Shown here in pieces: positions 1-8,489 of a stretch of DNA of 14,723 nucleotides. Made by a program: the position numbers and the translations under genes. Origin of the DNA: Acanthamoeba sp. SK_2022b (Eukaryota; Discosea; Longamoebia; Acanthamoebidae); assembly GCA_027943245.1 (NCBI GenBank), contig JANDJZ010000164.1:1-14723 (forward strand), given 5' to 3'. Each line of letters starts with the position of its first letter. Position 1 is the stretch's first letter. The notes below the pieces were generated by a model, which did not search any database, was not told the origin of the DNA, and saw nothing but the letters and a program-made list of their open reading frames with translations.

Positions 1-6
1 GCACGC

Positions 7-11
<5 letters not shown>

Positions 12-65
<54 letters not shown>
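12..65. repeat. (CA)27 microsatellite
   Basis: A perfect CA dinucleotide run of 54 nt, preceded by CACG-type imperfect units at 1-11. It lies just upstream of the first recognisable RapGAP exon, so it is most likely intronic, like the other CA/TG tracts in this window. Confidence 0.95.
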
Positions 66-66
<1 letters not shown>

Positions 67-106
67 CACTGCTGACACTCGGGAGCAGCGGGACAGTCAA
101 GGGCAG

Positions 107-1436
107 CGTTGGAGGAGTTCCTTGCATGCCTGGGCGAGATCCAACTAAAGGGATGGCCAGGCTACCACGGAGGCCTCGACACCAAAAGTACGCTTGCTTT
201 GACCTTGAACATAGGACCTAAAAATCCAATGCACACACTCACGGCAAGACTCCATTCTCGCCATTTCTCTCACCTTGCAGTTAACAGTGCGCTTCCACTC
301 ACCCATCAACTGTCCCCTCAAAACCACAACTTGCATGCGTGTGCATGTGCGCGCGCATAGGTGTTTGTGGAGGTCCAGAAGGACGACTCTTCTAAGGATG
401 GCCTCGCGCGCTACCGAGTGGTCATGACCGCCTCCCAGCCTGTACGTTGCCCGTCCCGTGATGCACTTACTTACTCATGGTTCATGTCCACATCGTGATG
501 TGCCACCGCAGGTGCCGCTGTTCGCTCCTCGCCTGCCAACAGACAACAGCCCGGTGTTTGAAGGGCCGCGACTTCCCCGAATTCCTCTTCACCTTATGCG
601 CGCCTCGCCTCCCTCTCCCCTCACCTTGCAACTCTCAAATTTGGTGGACTTGGGCTCAATTTGTTAACATCGTTGCTGTCCCCGCTGGCCTGCTCAGTGG
701 TGAATGCAGAGCGGGCGGCCTATCAGACATTCCTGCGGTCCGAGCGCATCATCCATGCACACTGCTCGATGCTGACTGAGCTCATCCAGCATTCACTCCC
801 GCCTGTACGCTCCTCCTCCCCTTCTCCACCCCCCTTTCTCCTCACATTGTCACTGACGCTCCCTTCCCGCTCTTCACAGAAATGGGTATACACCGCCCAT
901 GCAAGTCAAAGCTCAGCGCACACATCACACGCACACGCGCCCAACACACACACATACATACACACATACACCACAGCAACGTGTCTTTTTGAACAACCTG
1001 AAGAGCCGGTCAGCTTCGAACCCCCACATCCCAGCCCTCCGGACCAACGATCGCAGCGGGAGTGTCAGCCTGCACGGCGCCATGGGCGGCGGCAAGGAGC
1101 GCTGCGAGAGCTTCGATAGCTACAAACATCACTTGTCCCACTTACCGTCGACCTCGTCATCATCGTCATCATTGGCCGGCTCGTCCTACGCCGCGCTCAC
1201 GCCCGACTCGTGCGGCGACGAAGCGGCAGTGCCAAGAGCCCCAACGGGAAGCAGGCGGCGAGCAAGGAGCGCAGCATGAGCACCGACAGCACAGCCGCCC
1301 CCGGCGGCGGTGGCAAGCGAGGCTACAGGCGCAAGGGCAGCATGGACGCCGCCACGTCGTCGCTGTCCTTATTTGTGTCTGGCGGGGGCGGGTCGTCATC
1401 CAACCAGGCTTTCATCAGCTCGGTACAGCACACATG

Positions 1437-1471
<35 letters not shown>

Positions 1472-1519
1472 CACACACCGATTCCACTACATGCACACGC
1501 TTTGCAGACACCTGCCTGA
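107..1519 (+). CDS. Rap/Ran-GAP domain protein, 3' part, disrupted
   Basis: C-terminal half of a GTPase-activating protein for Rap-type small GTPases; the 5' end lies outside the window. Exons inferred from frame, splice sites and family resemblance: 107-187 (EEFLACLGEIQLKGWPGYHG, then GLDTK), 361-441 (VFVEVQKDD...YRVVMTASQP), 512-597 (VPLFAPRLPTDNSPVF, then KGRDFPEFLFT), 698-804 (VNAERAAYQTFLRSERI...), a possible 6-nt microexon 880-885, 977-1422 (QRVFLNNLKSRSAS, then a Ser/Gly/Lys-rich low-complexity tail) and a short last exon from 1508. This order matches Rap1GAP/SIPA1-type domains. The segment expected between the first two exons, about 60 residues ending in the HIGND motif with the catalytic Asn, is absent, and the exon phases there do not match (phase 1 to phase 0). 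A +1 frame change lies near 558 and another frame change near 1210-1229. The 597/598 junction would be a GC-AG intron. The stop is uncertain: TGA at 1517-1519 in the predicted phase, or 1582-1584 in another. It may be a pseudogene, an alternatively organised gene or an assembly with errors. The family call is firm; the gene model is not. Confidence 0.72.
1441..1469. repeat. (CA)n tract in RapGAP intron
   Basis: A 29-nt perfect CA run inside the inferred intron 1423-1507, between a GTACAG donor and a TTTGCAG acceptor. A second CA/CATA-rich stretch (about 906-972) fills the intron before the exon at 977. Confidence 0.9.
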
Positions 1520-1574
1520 CCGTCCTGTCCGGTGGAGGTGGTGGAGAGGAGCAAGATAAGAGTCTAATTGGACT

Positions 1575-2656
1575 TTATTGTTGATTGTCCGACCAGACCT
1601 TCAGCACCACCTGGAGCAGGCCATCTGTGTAGGTGCTCTCCGGGGGCTCCTCTACCCGTGTCTCTGTGGGTAAGCTCCCACTGCACTTAATCAGTCCGGT
1701 CTTGATATTACCCGCCCACACCTCTGCCCCATCTTGCTCAAGGCTGGGCACGTGGCGCGTGGCTGTGACTGTCCACGTCCGTTGTGCACAGTTGACCACA
1801 AACTGAGGATCATGTGCTCCGGCTAGCTCAAACAGGTACGTGACCGTCAGGCCGAGGGGGTTGTGCACAATGCTGTACCCCACATGTTCCCTGTTTTTTA
1901 AAAGGTAGTATGTGGGTACATCGTTATATCTAATGTAGAATGCAGAATTGGTACACTGACATACCCTGCTGGGGCGAGCTCCTCTCGGCGTTTAGCTTGA
2001 GCAGCCTGGTCTGCTAGCATTCGTGAATTCTTTTCTGCCAGCCAGAGTGCGACCTCATCTGCCTTGCTGATGCTGACCTCACGCATTCCTGTTACCTGTG
2101 CAAGCTCTAGGAAGGCAGCACGATTGGCGTGAGGGAGGATTGGTCCAGTGACGCCGAAGAAAACCTTGACCTGTGCCCGAAAACCCTCGACGCGACGCCG
2201 ATCGATGCGACCAGAGGCTGGTGTAGGGCTGGTCACTGGGGCTGGCATGTTGAGGTAAGGTGGACATGCTTGCTTCTGTGTGGAGGCCTGCCTGACCTCC
2301 TGATCCATGAGCTCCAGCCGGACTCTCCCCAACACCTATAGCGACAGGTTTGTCAGTAATCATTATTTGTTATTTGTTGTTATTTTGTTTTCAGCCACTG
2401 CAGGGGCAGGTACCTGTCGACTCTGATGGTAACGTTGGGGCACAACCTGCCTGTAGAACCACCAGGCATGCTCAACCTCAAGATTGGAGAGCTTGAGCCG
2501 CTGTGCCTCTGTCTCAAAACGGAAGAATGCCAGCCAGAAGAGCTTGGTGACACGCATTCTGGTAGCAGCAAATGCCTGTGACTCAGCATGCTGTCGTGCA
2601 GTTTGCAAAAGGTTGCTTAGGTCCTGTCCAAGAGGATTGAATGTTGGTGCAGCCAT
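1575..2656 (-). CDS. unrecognised protein, three exons
   Basis: Not recognised. Three exons on the minus strand join cleanly: 2656-2414 (81 codons, phase 0), 2335-1965 (phase 0 in, phase 2 out) and 1890-1575 (ends TAA), 930 nt in all for 309 residues. Donors are GTACCT and GTATGT, acceptors CTATAG and AAACAG; introns are 78 and 74 nt. The start ATG at 2656 follows an in-frame TGA at 2662-2660, so the N-terminus (MAAPTFNPLGQDL) is well fixed. Residues 1-80 look helical and rich in aromatics (LFWLAFFRFETEAQ, HAWWFYRQ); a Pro-rich linker (PAPVTSPTPAS) follows; the middle part is helical (LAQVTGMREVSISKADEVAL, then WLAEKNSRML); the C-terminal 100 residues look beta-rich (GYSIVHNPLGLTVTYLFEL). No signal peptide or clear membrane span is seen. 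The gene converges on the RapGAP gene and their 3' ends nearly touch or overlap. The intact frame across two introns argues that it is a real gene; the function is unknown. Confidence 0.7.
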
Positions 2657-3083
2657 TGCTCAACTAGATCACATCCCCCTCCCCGACGTTTTTGTTATGG
2701 TGCAAATTCCGTGTGACTCTCACAGAAGCCATGCACCACTTCTGGGCGTCTTCTCGTCAACATCTGCACTTCTTGTGGACATACTGTGCAGGATTTGTGT
2801 CACTCAGTTGACAGACTTTGGGCGACTGGTGCGCAAAATCCTGACTACGGCACTAAGCGCGCGCTGTAGCTCCAACAGATCGGTAATGAAAATGTAGTGG
2901 CGCAACCGCAATTCGCGCGGACCTGTTAATCGCCTAATTGACGGGTATTTCCGTTATGTCCCGGCTTGCAAGAGACCGGCCATGAACATGTTTGTGGCGA
3001 AGCACCAAGAGGTGGCGAGGTGTAGATACAAGCACTGTATTTGCTTCACCTTGCCAGCCATACAATGGGTGGCAAAAGGCGCC
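2657..3083. other. intergenic region, tubulin 3' flank and upstream of the 1575-2656 gene
   Basis: 427 bp between the tubulin stop and the start of the unrecognised minus-strand gene; both genes lie on the minus strand. It should hold the tubulin 3' UTR and the promoter of the downstream gene. I see no AATAAA on the minus strand and no convincing coding exon; the open frames here lack family resemblance. Confidence 0.6.
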
Positions 3084-4694
3084 TTAGATCTCAGAGCCAT
3101 CGACGGAGAGCGAACCGTCGGCGTCGACTGAGGCATCATCGACTGAGTCGAGACCCACCTCCTCGTAGTCCTTCTCGAGGGCAGCGAGGTCCTCCCTGGC
3201 CTCCGAGAACTCCCCCTCCTCCATACCTTCACCGACATACCAGTGGACGAAGGCCCTCTTGGCGTACATGAGGTCGAACTTGTGGTCGATGCGGGAGAAG
3301 ACCTCGGCAATGGCGGTGGTGTTGGACAACATGCAGCAAGCCCTGTTGACCTTGGCCATGTCGCCGCCGGGCACGGCGGTGGGGGCTTCGTTGTTGATAC
3401 CGCACTTGAAACCAGTGGGGCACCAATCGACGAACTGAAGAAGAAGAAGAAGAAGAGAAGTGTGAGAAAATCATCTCCCAGGCAGGGGCGGGAGAACAAC
3501 AACTAGCGAGACAACTTACCTGAATGGTCTTGTTGGTCTTGACCTTGGCAATCGAGGCCGAGACGTCCTTGGGGACGACGTCACCGCGGTACATCATGCA
3601 CACGGCCATGTACTTGCCGTGCCTGGGGTCGCACTTGGCGAGCATGGTGCTTTGCTCGAAGACGGCCGAGGTGAGCTCGGGCACGGAAAGCTTCTCGTGA
3701 TTCACGCGCTCGGGGCTGACGATGGGGGCGTAGGAACAGAGCAGGAAGTGGATGCGAGGGTAGGGCACCAAGTTGACCTGGAACTCGTTGATGTCGACGT
3801 TGAGGGCGCCATCGAATCGAAGCGAGGCAGTCAGCGAAGAGATGACCTGCGCGATGAGCCTGTTGAGGTTCTGGTAGGTGGGGCGCTCCAGACGCAGCTT
3901 GTCACGACAAATATCGTAGATGGCCTCGTTGTCGAGCATGAACGCGACGTCGGTGTGCTCAAGCAGAGCATGGGTGCTGAGGACGGAGTTGTAGGGCTCA
4001 ACGACGCTGGTCGAGATCTGGGGCGAGGGGAACACGCAGAAATCGAGCTTGCTCTTCTTGCCGTAATCAACTGAGAGGCGCTCGAGGAGTAGAGAGCCGA
4101 AGCCGGAGCCGGTACCACCGCCGACCGAATGGAATACCAAGAAGCCCTGGAGGCCCTCGCAATCTTCGGTGAGCTTGCGGATCTTGTCGACTACTGTCTC
4201 GACGTACTCCTTGCCAGTGGTGTAGTGGCCACGGGCGTAGTTGTTAGCAGCATCCTCCTTTCCGCTCATGAGGCTCTCGGGGTGGAAGAGCTTGGCCTGG
4301 GGGCCCTGCTTAACAGCATCGACCACCTGGAATGATTCGCAGTAATTAGAGAGGCACTGAGATAACAAATGGACCAGAGAATTCTTGCGGCTGCGTACCG
4401 AAGGCTCGAGATCGAAATACACAGCCCTGGGCACATACTTGCCGCTGCCGGACTCACTGAAAAAGGTGCTGAAGGCGAGCGGCGTGGAGGTCTTGCCCTC
4501 TTGCAGAGTACCATCAGGGTTGAGTCCATGCTCAAGGCAGTAGAGCTGCAATTTGTGGAATAAAATATTTTAAGTAAGAATGCCCGTGGGGGTGCGCTTG
4601 CGAAGGATCGCGATGAGGAGCAACGCACCTCCCAGCACGAGTTACCAACTTGGACACCAGCCTGACCGATGTGAATAGAGATGATTTCCCTCAT
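3084..4694 (-). CDS. TUBA: alpha-tubulin
   Basis: Complete alpha-tubulin, the GTP-binding subunit that dimerises with beta-tubulin to build microtubules. Four exons: 4694-4629 ([20 protein letters not shown] then WE), 4545-4399, 4326-3520 and 3434-3084, 1371 nt for 456 residues (usual length about 450). Introns are 83, 72 and 85 nt with donors GTGCGT, GTACGC and GTAAGT, and phases agree. Visible landmarks: N-terminal MREI, Lys40 at exactly position 40 in a divergent loop two residues shorter than usual, the GGGTGSG nucleotide-binding motif at residues 140-146, the catalytic Glu of the alpha subunit at residue 252 (254 in mammalian numbering, context NVDINEFQ), and the [10 protein letters not shown] and [10 protein letters not shown] blocks. 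The C-terminal helix ends in the canonical [12 protein letters not shown], but the tail after it is Asp/Ser-rich and ends in SVDGSEI, with no terminal Tyr and no Glu run. The gene is divergent from UTP11 across 342 bp. Confidence 0.97.
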
Positions 4695-5036
4695 GTTGAA
4701 TTACGGAAGAAGACGAAGCCGGGCCGAGATGAAGACTTGGGGGTATGGATGTCCTTGTGAGGAGGAACGTACGAAGAAAAAGCTTCGGTGCTCTCCGCCC
4801 TTTGGGTGCGGCTCCTCCCTTTCCCGCCACAGCGCCCATTGGCTGCAATCTCACGACCCTGGAATTATCCGGACAAATATGGCGGGAAGAAATGGATTCA
4901 CATCCGGAATAACCTGTGCACAAGTTGTGCAGCGGGTTTGCTGAGAAAGAAAAAGGAAAACATGGCTTGGAAAACACAATCTGCATCTGTGCCGGCAATT
5001 CCGTCCATCTGCGGCAGTTGATTCATTTACTGCGCC
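4695..5036. promoter_or_regulatory. divergent promoter between alpha-tubulin and UTP11
   Basis: 342 bp separate the two start codons, which face away from each other. The region contains TTTCCCGCC at 4820-4828 and GGCGGGAA at 4881-4888 (E2F-like sites in opposite orientations), ATTGG at 4838-4842 (inverted CCAAT), two copies of ATCCGGA at 4867-4873 and 4902-4908, and a perfect hyphenated palindrome, TGCACAA-G-TTGTGCA, at 4917-4931. No clear TATA box is visible. The factor names are inferred from motif resemblance only. An in-frame TGA at 5019-5021 fixes the UTP11 start downstream. Confidence 0.6.
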
Positions 5037-6017
5037 ATGTCGTTTGCCAAGGATCTGCAACGAGCTCACAAGGAAAGGGCACAACCTCGCGCGAGGCAGA
5101 GGTATGGATTGCTCGAGAAGAAGAAGGATTACAAGCTCCGAGCCGAGGATTACAAGAAGAAGCAGACCGTCCTTCAGAATCTGCGCAAGAAGGCGGCAAA
5201 CCGTAATCCAGATGAATTCTACTTTAAGATGATCAAATCGAAGACCGTGGTACGTGAATGACCGCTCACATCTCGGGATGATTTTTCCCTCGCTGTTTTT
5301 CACCTCCTGCACCATGGTAGGAGGGAGTACACACACGAAGAAGGCGCGGCAAGAAGAGGACGCAACAGCAAGTGGTGAACATGAAGACACAAGACATGAT
5401 GTACTACGTGAACGCTCGGCAGACCGAAAAAAAGGCACCCACTCAGCCGTTTTGCTGTCGTGCTGGTCCAATGCTAACCTCTGCGTTCCCCAACAGAAAA
5501 TTGAACGCCTGCAGAGTAGCCTCCACCTCCTCGATTCGAGCGCACCGGCGAACAAGCACACCGTCTTTGTTGATACATTCGATGAAGCCCTCACCTTCAA
5601 GCCCGAGAACTACTTCGACACTTTGCCCCAGCTCGTTCAGCGCCGCTTCAATCGCCCCACCATCGAGCAGCTGCAGTCAGAGGTAGCCTCTCTACTAGTT
5701 GACGTACTGTTCAGGTGCCTATACTGACAGCCTTTCCTCCTCCCTCCTCCTCCACCTCTTCTCGCCATCAGGAGGTGTTCACCGTGCCCGAGGCGGCTGG
5801 ACAAACGGCGGCCATCGCCAAGTCGCGAAAGCGCCAGTACAACGAACTAAAGCAGAGGATGCAGAGAGACCGATCTCTCGGGCAGGTGGTGGAGAAGATA
5901 TCCTCTAAAAGGCAGGTGATGATGAGCAAAGGCGCCGGCGTGAAGAAAATGAAGGTCGAGGACAAGAATGGCAACGTCAAGACCCTCTTCAAGTGGAAGA
6001 AGGTGCGCAGCAAGTAG
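5037..6017 (+). CDS. UTP11: UTP11, U3 snoRNP / SSU processome protein
   Basis: Nucleolar protein of the U3 snoRNA-containing SSU processome, needed for early 18S rRNA processing and 40S assembly. Exons: 5037-5249, 5321-5434, 5497-5682 and 5772-6017 (TAG), 759 nt for 252 residues, matching the family length (about 250). Diagnostic blocks: [20 protein letters not shown] at the N-terminus, [74 protein letters not shown], and a basic C-terminal end ([10 protein letters not shown]). The protein is strongly basic with long helices, as expected for this family. Intron 1 has a GTACGT donor; intron 2 (5435-5496, 62 nt) needs a GC donor (AAG|GCACCC); intron 3 has GTAGCC. All junctions are in phase 0. 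The ATG at 5037 follows an in-frame TGA at 5019. The gene shares its upstream region with alpha-tubulin. Confidence 0.95.
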
Positions 6018-6049
6018 GCTTTTGGACCGACACAGCTCGTGCACCCTAA

Positions 6050-6055
6050 AATAAA
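6050..6055 (+). promoter_or_regulatory. AATAAA polyadenylation signal of UTP11
   Basis: AATAAA lies 33 nt after the UTP11 stop codon, in an A-rich context. It is the only canonical signal seen directly downstream of a gene in this window, so cleavage probably falls around 6065-6085. Confidence 0.65.
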
Positions 6056-6191
6056 AGCAAAGAAAGAAGATATGCGTGGACAACCGCTGCTGTTAATGAT
6101 GTGGTGCTGATCTTTCTCCACCAGATGCTTTACCATGCCAGCTACCACAAGCCAGAGCTATCTTCACACACTGGGCAGGGTTTAATTGCAT

Positions 6192-6192
<1 letters not shown>

Positions 6193-6225
<33 letters not shown>
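6193..6225. repeat. poly(T) tract, 33 nt
   Basis: 33 uninterrupted T residues directly upstream of the acceptor (GACACAG at 6236-6242) of the PHD-type exon. On this strand it could act as an extreme polypyrimidine tract. Read on the other strand it is a poly(A) run, which could mark a retroposed 3' end, but no retroelement is recognisable beside it. It also marks the left edge of the AT-richer island. Confidence 0.9.
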
Positions 6226-6227
<2 letters not shown>

Positions 6228-6475
6228 GTGAACTTGACACAGGCCTGCTCACACTGCTCCTGTTGTAAGCAAAGCTTCCACGAGTCTTATCTGGAGCAGA
6301 TGGTTTACATCACTACACTGGGTGATATGTCTTTGGCCAACTGGCACTGCATGGACTGCTGTCAGTGTTGTCACTGTGGCCAGACCCTTGACCAGATAAC
6401 CTATGCTTGCTCCTTTCATCCAGAGTAAGTATTGTTGTGTTTGTATGCAGACTTATGTAATCTACCTCCCTCCTT

Positions 6476-6495
6476 TCTCTCTCTCTCTCTCTCTC
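6476..6495. repeat. (TC)10 microsatellite
   Basis: A perfect TC run just upstream of the large TG tract in the same intron; together they make a compound dinucleotide repeat. Confidence 0.9.
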
Positions 6496-6504
6496 ATGTG
6501 TCTG

Positions 6505-6872
<368 letters not shown>

Positions 6873-7488
6873 ATTGCAGGTCTCAGTTTTCTTGCTCACT
6901 TCCTTTATTTGTTCTCTCTTCTTATGATATGACAAGAGATATGTGGTGGAATGCCAGCATGGTACAGCCTACATTCTTAAGTGCTGTGTTGTGTTGTGTG
7001 TGGGGGGAACAGCATGGGAGCGTCATGTTGTGCTTTCTCACATGACCTGATGTTCAGCAGATTTGCAAAGTTGCCACCTTACATCCAAATCAATCTTAGG
7101 CTTCACACAGAGAGCATGCTCACTGCCATGCAGTTCCAGTTTGGCCCACAGGTCTGCATGAGCCATGCTGTCACTTGGGGCCACTCCAAACAGACATGCT
7201 TGATGGCTTGGTCATATGCTGCTTTTCACCAGAAAAGCACAAGAAGCACCACTGGAGCACTCACGACAGCAACTTTTGGGAGAAGCACAGGGGCAAGAAG
7301 AGGGAGAGGACTCCTTCCCCATCAAGGGAGAAGGATGCTTGGGGAAGCAAGTCCCAAAAGCGCCATTCATCTTCCTCGCTTCTTCCTCTTCCTACAAGCA
7401 CCATGATTGGAAGGAGGAGGAGGAAGATCTCTTCAATGAAGATGAGCCTGAGACTTTTATTTCTGAGGATTCTGGCTGCAATGTTTAA

Positions 7489-8489
7489 CTTGCATCTAAA
7501 AATACAGCCTTCTTTGTTTTTATTCCAATTCAACCATTTTGCAACATGTTCAAGTTGGTCCCTTGTGCTGCAAGCACATCAACAATTGAAGCTTCATTTC
7601 TACCCTTAATCTGTCCCTTCGCCCAAAAGGAGATCAAAAAATATCCTGTCAACCCATTAGCCCTATTTTTCTTCCTAACAGAATCAAAATTAGATATTTT
7701 TAGCAATATCATATCAGGAATTCTCAAATTATTACCACATCAAATTCACTTTTGTTAAAATTTTGAAAAATTTATTATCTGCAAACCTCAAAATTGCTAT
7801 TTCAAATATGCATAGGATTACCTAAACTCAATCTTATCCATCCAAAATTAGAATTCAAAATCAATTTTAAAATGACTGGACCTCTCATTGGATAATAGAG
7901 GTGGTTATTAATGTTCCTGTGCAGTCCTGTCCAATTTTTGCTGTGCCCACTACTCCACCCATCAGCAATGATTGGACATTGGCTTTGCATGGGCAAACAC
8001 CAATGCAAAGACAGAATTTTGGAGCCTGGAAGTTCACAGTTGCAGGTGATGTATGGTCCATACAAGGGTTTCTCTCCCTTCCTTTTTTGCCATTGTGTTA
8101 CAACACCAAACCACCTCCCCACCATCTGAATGAGAGCAGACCATCTGTAAATTTAACTTCATTTTCACAACACAAAAAACGACCATCCAATTTTTTGCGC
8201 CTCTTCATTTCCAATAAAATGTGAAATTTTACCTCATTAATATCCATTTTATTGAGGGAAGATCAAAACACCAGGCGAATTGGGTAGAGCCCATGGTGGG
8301 TTCCAATTTTTCACAACCCCACTCACACCACCACCACAAGACCATTATCCCCCCCAGGACGTGGGATACCCCTTTGGAAACTCAAGTTCACCTAGGGGGT
8401 AAGACAACCTCCCCCCATTTATTCACACCCACCCCAAAAATAGCTGACTCAAGATGGCAGCACAGCAGGCGTGAAAAACAGCAAACATC
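7489..8489. other. AT-rich non-coding region
   Basis: About 1 kb without a supportable gene. From 7490 to 7880 it is strongly AT-rich; 8180-8250 is again AT-rich. Two C runs (7 C at 8349-8355 and 6 C at 8411-8416) lie shortly before the transposase reading frame. A small inverted pair (TTTGCAT at 7985-7991 with ATGCAAA near 8003) could form a hairpin. The left copy of the repeat that flanks the transposase lies at 7869-7907. Confidence 0.6.
7883..7907 (+). repeat. direct repeat, left copy
   Basis: The copy TCTCATTGGATAATAGAGG followed by TGGTTA matches 9988-10012 with two mismatches in 25 nt. The core is itself imperfectly palindromic (CCTCT...AGAGG). Confidence 0.6.

Noticed and set aside
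1965..2335. Homeodomain in the unrecognised minus-strand protein
   Set aside because: The resemblance is limited to a few positions; Asn51 and Arg53 are absent and the spacing between helices 2 and 3 is too long.
3619..4074. 151-codon open frame on the plus strand inside tubulin
   Set aside because: It is an antisense shadow of a highly conserved, GC-rich tubulin exon.
6243..6424. LIM domain
   Set aside because: LIM spacing would need an oversized first loop and a displaced Trp; the W-x-C-x2-C-x2-C-x2-CG pattern fits a PHD-PHD junction better.
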